Shown in pieces: positions 25,089-35,427 of a stretch of DNA of 64,000 bases. Where the stretch lies: positions 5,696 through 69,695 of the forward strand of contig CAZRYF010000017.1 in NCBI GenBank assembly GCA_964604165.1, written 5' to 3'. The stretch's first letter is position 1. Every line of letters starts with the position of its first letter. Under the pieces are notes generated by a model. The model saw nothing but the letters and a program-made list of their open reading frames with translations, was not told the origin of the DNA and made no database searches. The translations under genes and the position numbers were made by a program. The stretch comes from JAYZDK01 sp964604165. Lineage in GTDB: Bacteria > Myxococcota_A > UBA796 > CAJQPC01.

Positions 25089-25852
25089 AGCTTCTCGCCG
25101 AACCGATCCGTGCGAAAACGCAGTCGAAAATCCCCCATGAGGGGATTTCCCTCACAGGTGTCATAGGAGAGCCAGACCAGGATCGCCTTACCCTTGATCT
25201 GGTTCCGCTTCACAAACCCCCAGGCTCGTGAGTCCTTGGAGTTGTGTCGGTTGTCTCCCATCATGAAGTAGCTGCTCTCCGGCACCGTTCGCGGCCCCCA
25301 GTTGGAGAAGGGAACCAGGCCGTCGGAGTGCAGGAGCTCATGGTTCATGCCTCCCAACTGCTCGGAGTAGCGACGGGTGCTCTCAGCCCGGCAAGCACGA
25401 TCCAAGAACCGGTAGCGATCTTTGAAGACCTGTGTGGCTTCCTCTCCGTTCACGAGCACCACGTCGTCCCGCACCTCAATGGTGTCCCCGGGCAAACCGA
25501 CAATTCGCTTGATGTAGTCCACCGAAGGGTCCTCCGGATAGCGAAACACGATCACATCGCCTCGCTCGGGCTCCCCCAGGGGCAGCAGCTCCACCTGGGT
25601 GAACGGGACCCGGAGTCCATAGGTGAGCTTGGAGACCAGGATGTGATCGCCAATTTGCAGGGTCGGCACCATGGAGCCCGATGGAATCCGAAAGGGCTCG
25701 GCCACAGCGGATCGAATCACCAGGACAGCCAGAAGGGCGGGACCCCAGGTACGAAACAACTCCGAAAACCAGCCTGCAACCCCACCTCGACGCCGTGGGT
25801 CCGATCGCTCCTCGTCGTAATCCAAGATGTCAGGGGTTTCGGGTGAGGCCAC
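25082..25852 (-). CDS. lepB: Signal peptidase I
   Basis: 256 residues. One membrane helix (GPALLAVLVIRSAVAEPF) is followed by IPSGSMVPTLQIGDHILVSK with the nucleophile Ser60, and GDVIVFRYPEDPSVDYIKRIVGLPGDTIEV with the general base Lys115. MMGDNRHNSKDSR is the conserved box E. It cleaves Sec and Tat signal peptides at the outer face of the inner membrane. GTG start. Its last seven bases overlap the convergent PP2C gene. The N-terminal acidic cytoplasmic tail is a little longer than in E. coli-type enzymes with one helix. Confidence 0.95.
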   Translation of the reverse strand: MASPETPDILDYDEERSDPRRRGGVAGWFSELFRTWGPALLAVLVIRSAVAEPFRIPSGSMVPTLQIGDHILVSKLTYGLRVPFTQVELLPLGEPERGDVIVFRYPEDPSVDYIKRIVGLPGDTIEVRDDVVLVNGEEATQVFKDRYRFLDRACRAESTRRYSEQLGGMNHELLHSDGLVPFSNWGPRTVPESSYFMMGDNRHNSKDSRAWGFVKRNQIKGKAILVWLSYDTCEGNPLMGDFRLRFRTDRFGEKLY

Positions 25853-25938
25853 GAACTTTCTCCCAGGGCACCAAGCCCCGCTCTTAACTAACGTATTCCC
25901 ACCCGAAAACGCGTTTCCCTTGTGGTTATCTACGGTCC

Positions 25939-26541
25939 ATGGACCTCGACCTGTTGAGACGATGTATCACCGAAGACACACGCTCCTCGGTGCCCTCCGA
26001 GACAGGCATCCTTCGGGCGGCCGTGGTGCTTCTCTTTCAAACAGCGGCGGACGGAACCCTGGAGCTCCTCATGATTCACCGCAGCGAGCATCCGGGGGAC
26101 CCCTGGTCGGGCCACATGGCCTTTCCCGGGGGCCGAATTGACTCCGGGGACGCCTCGGACCTGGAGGGCGCCCTGCGGGAAGTTGAGGAAGAACTCTCCC
26201 TCACCCTCTCTCCCGGCGACCTGCTGGGGGAGCTGGAACCCATGCGAGTTCCCCCTCGCGTCCTCTCTGTCCCGATGTGGGTGCGGGCTTTTGTCTTTCA
26301 CGCGAAAGACCTGCCTACGGCCTCCCCCAACAACGAGGTCCAGGCCGTTCACTGGTTTGACTTCAGCAGGTTTCTTTCACGCGAGAGCCGCGGAGAGTTT
26401 CAGTACAAGCGCCACGGCTACGACGTCATGCTGCCGGAGGTCGAGCTGGACGGATGCCACATCTGGGGCATGTCCCTTCGCCTGATTGATGACCTCATGG
26501 AGCGCATCGAGTGCCCGTGGCGAGGTCCAGCCGGAGAGTGA
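25939..26541 (+). CDS. Nudix hydrolase, CoA pyrophosphatase type
   Basis: 200 residues. The CoA-Nudix pattern is clear: LLMIHRSEHPGDPWSGHMAFPGGRIDSGD, followed by LEGALREVEEELSL, the REVxEE core of the Nudix box. SVPMWVRAFVF and NNEVQAVHWFDFSRFLS follow as in NudL/NUDT7-8 proteins, which split CoA or acyl-CoA into phosphopantetheine and 3',5'-ADP. The first position of the Nudix box has Asp where Glu is usual in other Nudix families, normal for this subgroup. It is divergent from lepB. Confidence 0.87.
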   Translation: MDLDLLRRCITEDTRSSVPSETGILRAAVVLLFQTAADGTLELLMIHRSEHPGDPWSGHMAFPGGRIDSGDASDLEGALREVEEELSLTLSPGDLLGELEPMRVPPRVLSVPMWVRAFVFHAKDLPTASPNNEVQAVHWFDFSRFLSRESRGEFQYKRHGYDVMLPEVELDGCHIWGMSLRLIDDLMERIECPWRGPAGE

Positions 26542-27393
26542 TCAGCGCCCCGAGGAAAGCGCGTCGAACTTGGCGCCCAGAAGCACCACGAGCGCACAGA
26601 AGTACAGGTACATGGCCAGCCCGATGACCGTACCCAACGACCCATAGGTCGCGCCGAGATCCACCACCTCCCCCAGATAGAGACGGAATCCCTGGGTCAC
26701 CCCCACCCAACCCAGGGTCGCCGCGATGCTGCCCCGTGAAAACCAGGTGTGGCCCCGCCGGGACTCGGCCGCCGCCCGGTACAACAAATGAATCAGCTGG
26801 TGCAAAACGAATAGAACCAGGGGCCACCGAGCCCACGCCACCACAAGACGCCATGCCTCGGGCAACCCCGCATGGACGGTCAACCAATCGAGGGCAGCCT
26901 CCCCAGCAGCCAGGGCCAGCACCATGAGCACCACCCCCCCGACGCAGGCCAAGGTCAAGAACACGATGCGAAGACTCACTTGAGTCCAGTGCCGCGGGTC
27001 CCGCATGCCCCAGGCGGCGTGNNNNNNNNNNNNNNNNNNNNNNNNNNNNNNNNNNNNNNNNNNNNNNNNNNNNNNNNNNNNNNNNNNNNNNNNNNNNNNG
27101 AGCGCCAGCCCCAACCCAAGGAGCAGCCGACCCCCGGTGGCGCCACCGGTCACCCGATGAACTTCCTGCAGGAGGGGTCCGCTGACCTCCGGTGGAAGCG
27201 CACTGTCGAGAATCACCTCCAAGCGTCCCACCTCGTCGCTGAGATCAAGGAAACCAAAGGCCGAAATGAGGACAAGCATGGAGGGGAAGATCGCAAAGAG
27301 CATGTAGAACGCGATCTGTGCCGATCGCCCCGTGAGCTCGTCCTCCCGAATGGAGCCCAGCACCTCCCAGGCAATGGCAACGGTTCTTGCCAT
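26542..27393 (-). CDS. YihY/virulence factor BrkB family membrane protein, with internal assembly gap
   Basis: 283 residues including 26 unknown ones (78 N, a multiple of three, so the frame is kept by chance or by padding). The ATG at 27393 has GAGGAGG in front. ELTGRSAQIAFYMLFAIFPSMLVLISAFG at the start and GATYGSLGTVIGLAMYLYFCALVVLLGAKFDA at the end are the family hallmarks, with about six membrane helices. YihY proteins are widespread inner-membrane proteins without a settled function. Its stop abuts the stop of the convergent Nudix gene. Confidence 0.88.
   Translation of the reverse strand: MARTVAIAWEVLGSIREDELTGRSAQIAFYMLFAIFPSMLVLISAFGFLDLSDEVGRLEVILDSALPPEVSGPLLQEVHRVTGGATGGRLLLGLGLALXXXXXXXXXXXXXXXXXXXXXXXXXXHAAWGMRDPRHWTQVSLRIVFLTLACVGGVVLMVLALAAGEAALDWLTVHAGLPEAWRLVVAWARWPLVLFVLHQLIHLLYRAAAESRRGHTWFSRGSIAATLGWVGVTQGFRLYLGEVVDLGATYGSLGTVIGLAMYLYFCALVVLLGAKFDALSSGR
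27022..27099. other. Assembly gap (78 N)
   Basis: A run of 78 undetermined bases inside the YihY-family gene. The length may be an estimate; the protein continues in the same frame on both sides, so the gap size is plausible. Confidence 0.99.
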
Positions 27394-27395
27394 GC

Positions 27396-29474
27396 TCACT
27401 CCTCCTCGACCGCCGGGAGTGGGACTGAACCTTCCGTGGCAACCCGCGGCTCCAGAATGCGAATCGTGGCGTCGGTCATCGTCCCCCGCCTCTCCACCGT
27501 GTACGCCACGTCCTCCACCCGCACCCACACGCCGTCATGGTCATGGACCCCCCCGCACAGAAAGAGCCCATCCTCGGGTCCCACCGGACAGGAAACCTCC
27601 CTCCCGCCCAAATCCACCACCACCTCGATCCGCCCGACCCAGTCCCGGTGGTTCAACAACCTTCCACCAAAACCCGTGGGAACCCCCTCCGCTGGATCCT
27701 CAGGTGCTTCCATGAACTTCGGCCGCTGGTCATAAAGACGAAACACCCGCACGCCGGTGCCATCCTCAAAGACCCGCTCCTCCACAGACCAGCGCCCCAG
27801 AAGATCTCTTAGAAAGGTCAACTCCTCGGGTCCATACCGGGCTTCATCCACCACCACGTACTTGAGGCCCGCTCCCATGAGCCAGTCCATTTCCTGGAGG
27901 TAGACCGCGGAGGGCGCCGTGGCCGAGTTGGGCACGGACTCTCCCACCGTCGAACGGGCCAGGTCCGTCAAGTTCTTGGCAAGCTGCCCCTCCGCCCCCT
28001 CTGACCTCGCAAGCGTGACCAGGGACGGTGCGTACCGCCCTGCCTTCTGCGTTCGGGTCTGAAGGAACAGCTGATCCGAGCTGGAGACCGCCCGGGAGAA
28101 CTCCGCAAAGACCGGCATCTCGTGGCGGCGCCGCTCTCCGGTCTCCGCGGTCTGCTCCACCGGCAACTCCACCGGCAGAAGCAGGGCGGCGCAGGGCTCA
28201 TCGTCCTGGGCAATCCAGTCCGCGAAGGCAGGGGTCTGGGGCACGGGCGTGGTCGGGTAGCCTTTCATCCAGCCCCCGGCGTGGGCCCCCCAGAGCCCCA
28301 GATACAAGGCCATGGCTCCACCCACCACGACCTCCACCGTATCGCTCCGGCGTCCCCCGAGACGGCCCCAGGCCTTGTGGAAAAGTCCGGTCAGAGCCAG
28401 TCCTGAACAAGCCGACAAGACCACAGCAAACGCTGCCAGGTAGCGCCGGGGAAAGCGCACAATGGAACCCAGAGGAGAATCCGCCCACCACTGGATGGGC
28501 ACCAGGGGATGGTCCATGGACAGCAACAGATAGGCAGCCCCCAGCACCACCAACCATGCCTGCCGGCGCAAGGCAAACAAAGCCCCCACCCCAAAAGCAA
28601 GCCAGTGGGCCAGCGGTGGACCATACAAGTCGCTGACCCGCCACCCCCTGCTTCCGGGCGAGAGGGCCAGCTGCACCAGGACCTCCAGAGACGCAGCGTT
28701 TCCGCTGCGCACCGCAGCCATGTCATCTCCAGTGCCCGCCAGCACGCTGCCAGCGTTTTCAATGACAGGGGCGAAAACGACCCAGAGCACGCCCGCTCCC
28801 ACCAGGGCAGTGGCGCCCGCAGCCGCCATCGCCAAGGCCGCTTTCCGACTTCGAATGCAGCAGGCCGCAAACAGAAAGGCCAGGGCGGAAAAGGACCCAA
28901 AGTAGGCTGACTCCAGGCCGATGCAGAGGGCCAGACCTCCCGCTGCCATCCCCCAGCGCCAGGAGCCCTGCAGCGCGCGGGTCACCGCCACCAACCCCAC
29001 GGGAAGCCATGCGACAGCCAGCACCTCCAGGGTGCCATCCCGCAACGCTCCCCCCAAGATCGGCTGGGTGGCGAGAAGGGCCCCTGCCAGAAGACCTCCA
29101 CCGTTTCCACCGCCCAGGGTGCGCACCAACCACCAGGTAGCAACCACAGCACCCGCGGTATAGGCGATGACCAGAAGGGAAATGGAAACGTCCGGGCCAA
29201 ACAGACCCGTCAGCGGCGCGATTCCCACCAGGGACAAGGCGGGAAAAGGAAGAAGATCCACACCTGCGGGAAAGTGCACACGCTCCGTATGAAAGGGCCA
29301 GCCCGGCAGTTCGGCCGCCACCAACCAGGCAGACCAGTGGGCCCGGTAGATGTCACTGCCCGGCTCTCCAGGCAGGAGGGATCCCCACCCGGCGAGCAAG
29401 TCGCGGTGGAGAAGCAGCCCCATGAGCAGTGAAATCCCCACCACCAGGGCAGTCTCGGGCAGGCGGGTCTTCAT
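27396..29474 (-). CDS. Large polytopic membrane protein, GT-C glycosyltransferase-like
   Basis: 692 residues. About ten hydrophobic helices fill the first two thirds. The first loop (GEPGSDIYRAHWSAWLVAAELPGWPFHTERVHFPAG) has the acidic residue after the first helix that marks GT-C enzymes using polyprenyl-phosphate sugars. The C-terminal third is soluble and periplasmic (LQEMDWLMGAGLKYVVVDEARYGPEELTFLRDLLGR). It resembles YfhO-like and DUF6044-like membrane proteins; the exact family is not certain. It is two bases upstream of the YihY gene in the same direction. Related in outline to the proteins at 35428-38908. Confidence 0.75.
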   Translation of the reverse strand: MKTRLPETALVVGISLLMGLLLHRDLLAGWGSLLPGEPGSDIYRAHWSAWLVAAELPGWPFHTERVHFPAGVDLLPFPALSLVGIAPLTGLFGPDVSISLLVIAYTAGAVVATWWLVRTLGGGNGGGLLAGALLATQPILGGALRDGTLEVLAVAWLPVGLVAVTRALQGSWRWGMAAGGLALCIGLESAYFGSFSALAFLFAACCIRSRKAALAMAAAGATALVGAGVLWVVFAPVIENAGSVLAGTGDDMAAVRSGNAASLEVLVQLALSPGSRGWRVSDLYGPPLAHWLAFGVGALFALRRQAWLVVLGAAYLLLSMDHPLVPIQWWADSPLGSIVRFPRRYLAAFAVVLSACSGLALTGLFHKAWGRLGGRRSDTVEVVVGGAMALYLGLWGAHAGGWMKGYPTTPVPQTPAFADWIAQDDEPCAALLLPVELPVEQTAETGERRRHEMPVFAEFSRAVSSSDQLFLQTRTQKAGRYAPSLVTLARSEGAEGQLAKNLTDLARSTVGESVPNSATAPSAVYLQEMDWLMGAGLKYVVVDEARYGPEELTFLRDLLGRWSVEERVFEDGTGVRVFRLYDQRPKFMEAPEDPAEGVPTGFGGRLLNHRDWVGRIEVVVDLGGREVSCPVGPEDGLFLCGGVHDHDGVWVRVEDVAYTVERRGTMTDATIRILEPRVATEGSVPLPAVEEE

Positions 29475-29578
29475 CGAGGTTCATGGATCATACCGGTTTC
29501 CCGGGGAACCTCAATCCCCGGGGAGGCGGTGCGAATCCCGCCATCAAGGGCTATGGTCATTGGCTCCAGAGGTTTGAC

Positions 29579-30085
29579 ATGGCGAGAGCACTCCTGGCCC
29601 ACGGATTGATGGCATGCCTGGCGGGATGCAGCGGCGAATCCGGCTTCAACAACCGAGAGCTTGACGTGAATCCCGTGGAAGGGGACGCGATCATGGAATT
29701 GTCTGCCCAGAGCCTGATCTGGGAAGACATGGAGCCCGGATTGACCGTGGGGTTTGACCTGCTTGTAAGCTCCGTCGGAGAGCTGAACCTTCACCTGTAC
29801 GAATCCCGCCTCACCGCTTCCGGCGGAGGCGTGTTCTACATCTCAGAGGACTGGCGGAGCGAAAAGATCGTGGCCCCTGGAAACAACGTCACCATTACCG
29901 TGACCGCTGCGTTTGAAGAGGACGCCGCTGCCGGCGCTGTGGCAGAGGGCATCCTTCGCATTCGGTGCAACGACATCGACTCCACCCTCTATGAGCTGCC
30001 ATTGCTTGCAACGGTGCGCGATGAGGGCGCCGACACCGGGCCGGGCGCCGACACCGGACAGGACACAGACGCTGGGACCCCTTGA
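29579..30085 (+). CDS. Lipoprotein with choice-of-anchor-like beta domain and DTG tail
   Basis: 168 residues from the ATG at 29579 (AGAGG in front), giving the lipobox MACLAGC. The mature part begins NNRELDVNPVEGDAIMELSAQSLIWEDMEPG and looks like one beta-sandwich domain, similar to immunoglobulin-like domains that compare a value to surroundings in myxobacterial cell-surface proteins. It ends in a DTGPGADTGQDTDAGTP linker, as if a larger C-terminal part had once followed. The stop lies inside the start region of the next gene. Confidence 0.7.
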   Translation: MARALLAHGLMACLAGCSGESGFNNRELDVNPVEGDAIMELSAQSLIWEDMEPGLTVGFDLLVSSVGELNLHLYESRLTASGGGVFYISEDWRSEKIVAPGNNVTITVTAAFEEDAAAGAVAEGILRIRCNDIDSTLYELPLLATVRDEGADTGPGADTGQDTDAGTP

Positions 30086-30911
30086 CCCACGCTTTCAGGC
30101 CCTCCGGATCTGGACCACAGAAGCTCTCGGCCTGCCAGTCCACGCCATTGTTCGATGTGTACACCCCACTCCAGACGGGGGTGCGGTGCTCGGCTGCGAC
30201 CATGGCCTGGTGCGGTTGGGCGAAGACACCTCGGCTGTGCTGTCCTTCCCCGACGGAACTCGCCGAGAGGCCCGTGATGTTCTCTCTATGGCGCTTTTGG
30301 GCGATGTCCTGCACGTGGCCACCCACCGGGGCATCTACACCCTGACCGAGGGTGTGCTCGACGGGCGAGGCCTGCCTCCCGATGGTGTCGGCGGGTTCGA
30401 TGATCTACGCGCAATCCACGCGCACCAGGGACGCTTGTTGAAGGCCTGGCGCACGAAGCTGGAAGGAGGAAAGGGCCCTGGCGACATCCAGTGCTTTGTC
30501 TCGGCACCCGCGGGAAGACTCTTCGGCGGCACGCGGGACGGGCTGCTTGTGGAAGTGGATGGCGGCCCCCTCAGGCAGTTCCATGACGGTGCGCACGAGG
30601 CCCCCATCCGCCACCTGGCCTGGAGTCAGGGGGCGCTTTGGGTGGCAGCAGCCGGCGGCCTGCACCGCATGAAGGAGGGCAACTGGACCGCCCAGGCACA
30701 GGAACCCCTGGCCCTTTGCACGGATCCACGGGACCGCCTCTGGGTGCTGATCGGAGAGTCCCTGGCCGTGGCAGAGTCCGACTGGCCCGCCCGGGTCAAG
30801 GTCCGCTTGAGCCGCCCATGGTGTCTCGCCGCATCGGATGAAGCCCTGTGGGTTGGCGCCCGGGGCGCTCTCTACCGGCTCTCGTTTTCGTCGCGTGGCT
30901 CCCAGACCTGA
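30021..30911 (+). CDS. Beta-propeller protein, start uncertain
   Basis: The frame is open from 29913, but the coding signal seems to start near 30072 (LGPLDPRFQALRIWTTEALGLP). Candidate starts are the ATG at 30021, overlapping the previous gene by 65 bases, or a CTG at 30072. About five to six repeats such as GGAVLGCDHGLVRLGED, GDVLHVATHRGIYTLTEG, GRLFGGTRDGLLVEVDGG and GALWVAAAGGLHRM resemble the blades of two-component-regulator propeller (Reg_prop) sensors. No signal peptide, kinase or regulator domain is attached. Probably a ligand- or protein-binding propeller. Confidence 0.7.
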   Translation: MRAPTPGRAPTPDRTQTLGPLDPRFQALRIWTTEALGLPVHAIVRCVHPTPDGGAVLGCDHGLVRLGEDTSAVLSFPDGTRREARDVLSMALLGDVLHVATHRGIYTLTEGVLDGRGLPPDGVGGFDDLRAIHAHQGRLLKAWRTKLEGGKGPGDIQCFVSAPAGRLFGGTRDGLLVEVDGGPLRQFHDGAHEAPIRHLAWSQGALWVAAAGGLHRMKEGNWTAQAQEPLALCTDPRDRLWVLIGESLAVAESDWPARVKVRLSRPWCLAASDEALWVGARGALYRLSFSSRGSQT

Positions 30912-32392
30912 GTGGGGCGCACCCTCCACCCGGCCCGAGACCAGAAGACACGCCCCTTCCACTTGAGGTCCTTGGAAGGCACGCGCTCATAGGTCTTGGC
31001 CATGCCGTGACCCAGGCCATTGCGGCCTGACTTCTTGGGTCGGTTTACAATCACGGCATCCCAGCGCTGCTCTGCAAAGGCCCTTCGAATGCGTCGGGTG
31101 GCCCGAAACAAAGGACCACCGGGGTGCTCCACATCCCAAAGGGCGATCAAGGGAAAACTCGGAGACTTGCCCACGAGCGCCGGGTACCAAGGGGCATGGG
31201 GAACCAGGACTTCCCCTTCGTAGCCAGAGATGGTGGCCAGTAGCGCTTGTCCTGCCTCCGTATCGGCTTCTGTGGGGGTGTACCGCTTGGGGTCCCAGGC
31301 CCCTTGCCAAGCCTGAATAGCAAACAACAAACCCACGGCAAGTGCCAAGAGAGGGCGCGGACGCGTCAGCCAGAGTCGACCCAGCATCCAGGATCCGACG
31401 GCGGAGAGCATCCAGAACCCGGGCATCAGAACATTGATGAATCCGCCGTGGTGCCCACGCATGACGGCGCACAGAATCCAGACCACACCAGCCGTACCCA
31501 CCCAGAAAACCACAGCTTCACGCCGCACCCACTTCCTTCTCTCTTCGCCGTCAGCCAAACCCAACACCACCCCCGCCAAAGCCGCCGCTGCGGCCACCCA
31601 GGGCACCGCCTCCATGATCTCAATCCAGGCACCGGGAAAGGCCCGTTGGGCCACGAAGGGATGCACCGCCGGCACGCCCAACAAGTACACCAAGAAGCGC
31701 CCCTCCGTGGCCCAGGTCAAGGCCCCGGTCACAAAAACGGCCACGCCGGCGGAGGCCAGGAGAAACCGCAGCGCAATCGCCCGGGAATGGAAGCGCCACA
31801 ACCAGTAAAGTGCCGGCAACCCCAACAAGGCGTAGTTGTGCTTGGACAAGTAGGCCGCCACCAGGAGCAGCCCGGCCACCACCACAGAACGGGGTCCCGC
31901 GGCCCGAAGCGCCACGAGAAACCACGACGCGAATCCAAGCGCCAGGGCATCCCCTCGCACCAGGTCGAAAAAGGAGCCGGACTCATCGTAGCAAGAGAGA
32001 AAGGCCGCTGCGCCCCCGACAGCGAAGAGCCAAGGGGTGCGGTCCAGTCGGAGCAAAGCAACAAGGGCCCCGGCAGCGGCCACAGCCGACACCGCTGAGA
32101 GGAGCCGGCCGGTTCCGTAGTCTACAGGCCCCAGGATGGACAAGAACCAGGGATAGAGCGGCGGGTAGATGTAGGGGATGAAGTCCGCGCTGGGCTCCAC
32201 GTAGAGACCCAGCCCCTCGCGAAGCCTCCAGGCATGCACCAACATGCCCCCCTCCATCCACTCCAGGTCAAAACCATAGGAGAGCCGGGCGGAGACGGTT
32301 TGGAAGAAGCGCACCAACAAGAACAGCAGCCCCCCGCCGGCGAGAACACATCCCAGCCCTAGGGCGATCGGCCGACCGTGGGGCCGGCTCAC
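30872..32392 (-). CDS. GT-C (GT39-like) membrane glycosyltransferase
   Basis: 506 residues from the GTG at 32392, which gives a GTGA overlap with the fdhD stop; a GTG at 32419 is an alternative. About ten helices. The first periplasmic loop (GFDLEWMEGGMLVHAWRLREGLGLYVEPSADFIPYIYPPLYPW) has the acidic pair and YPPLYPW motif typical of GT39/ArnT-like enzymes that use a polyprenyl-phosphate sugar. The C-terminal part is soluble. Target unknown. Its last 40 bases overlap the convergent propeller gene, a longer overlap than usual. Confidence 0.8.
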   Translation of the reverse strand: MSRPHGRPIALGLGCVLAGGGLLFLLVRFFQTVSARLSYGFDLEWMEGGMLVHAWRLREGLGLYVEPSADFIPYIYPPLYPWFLSILGPVDYGTGRLLSAVSAVAAAGALVALLRLDRTPWLFAVGGAAAFLSCYDESGSFFDLVRGDALALGFASWFLVALRAAGPRSVVVAGLLLVAAYLSKHNYALLGLPALYWLWRFHSRAIALRFLLASAGVAVFVTGALTWATEGRFLVYLLGVPAVHPFVAQRAFPGAWIEIMEAVPWVAAAAALAGVVLGLADGEERRKWVRREAVVFWVGTAGVVWILCAVMRGHHGGFINVLMPGFWMLSAVGSWMLGRLWLTRPRPLLALAVGLLFAIQAWQGAWDPKRYTPTEADTEAGQALLATISGYEGEVLVPHAPWYPALVGKSPSFPLIALWDVEHPGGPLFRATRRIRRAFAEQRWDAVIVNRPKKSGRNGLGHGMAKTYERVPSKDLKWKGRVFWSRAGWRVRPTQVWEPRDENESR

Positions 32393-33210
32393 GGAAGAAC
32401 CGGGGCGTACTGGTTGCACCGCCCATCCCTAAGAAACCCCACAAGCTGGATGCCGGACTCTTGCGCCAGGGAGACCGCGAGACTGGAGGGCGCCCCCACC
32501 GCCGCCACCACGGGCACCCGGGCCACAAGGGCCTTCTGGACGATTTCAAATCCCGCCCGCCCAGAAACCACCAAGACCGCGTCGTCCACGGGAACCTCGT
32601 CTTGGAGCAGCCTGAAGCCAAGCACCTTGTCCACAGCGTTGTGTCGCCCCACATCCTCCCGAAGCACCTGAATCTCCCCAGCCGCCGAGAACAGGGCGGC
32701 CGCATGGAGGCCGCCGGTCTTCTCGAAGGCGCTTTGGGACGCTCTCATACGCTCCGGCAGGTCGACCAGCGCCTCCAAAGGTACCCGCAGGGGCGTTTTG
32801 AGTGCCGGCGCCCCAAGCATTACCCGCTCGATGGTGGCCTTGCCACAGACGCCACAGGAGCTGCTGGCGTAGAACTCCCTCTGCGCCGATGCAAAGCGTC
32901 CATCCTCCACCTTCACACCCGCCGCAAGGCGCACATCTACCGTGTTGTCCTGGGGATCCTGGGGATCCCGCACATGGGCCAGGACTGACAGGTCATCTGG
33001 GCCGTCAATGCAGCCCTCGGTGTACAGAAAACCCGCCACAAGCTCCTGATCATGGCCTGGGGTTCGCATGGTAACCGCCAGAGCCCGACCCTCAATTCGA
33101 ATCTCCAGTGGCTCCTCGACAGCGACACGATCCGGGGCCGACATGCCCCCTGGATGCCGAATCACCTGGACCGTAGCTGAGGCGGACATTTCCTGGCCGA
33201 TCTCGGACAT
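32389..33210 (-). CDS. fdhD: Formate dehydrogenase accessory sulfurtransferase FdhD
   Basis: 273 residues from the ATG at 33210; an ATG at 33189 is equally possible. EEPLEIRIEG, VTMRTPGHDQELVAGFLYTEG, SSCGVCGKATIE with the CxxC sulfur-relay pair at residues 119-122, and REDVGRHNAVDKVLG and SGRAGFEIVQKA are all FdhD motifs. FdhD transfers sulfur from IscS to the molybdenum cofactor of formate dehydrogenase. No formate dehydrogenase gene is in the window, so its client must lie elsewhere. Divergent from recQ. Confidence 0.93.
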   Translation of the reverse strand: MSEIGQEMSASATVQVIRHPGGMSAPDRVAVEEPLEIRIEGRALAVTMRTPGHDQELVAGFLYTEGCIDGPDDLSVLAHVRDPQDPQDNTVDVRLAAGVKVEDGRFASAQREFYASSSCGVCGKATIERVMLGAPALKTPLRVPLEALVDLPERMRASQSAFEKTGGLHAAALFSAAGEIQVLREDVGRHNAVDKVLGFRLLQDEVPVDDAVLVVSGRAGFEIVQKALVARVPVVAAVGAPSSLAVSLAQESGIQLVGFLRDGRCNQYAPVLP

Positions 33211-33258
33211 AAGCTTGGGCCTATCCTGATACACAGTCCCGGCCAGCTGAGGCGCCCC

Positions 33259-35424
<2,166 letters not shown>

Positions 35425-35427
35425 GGC

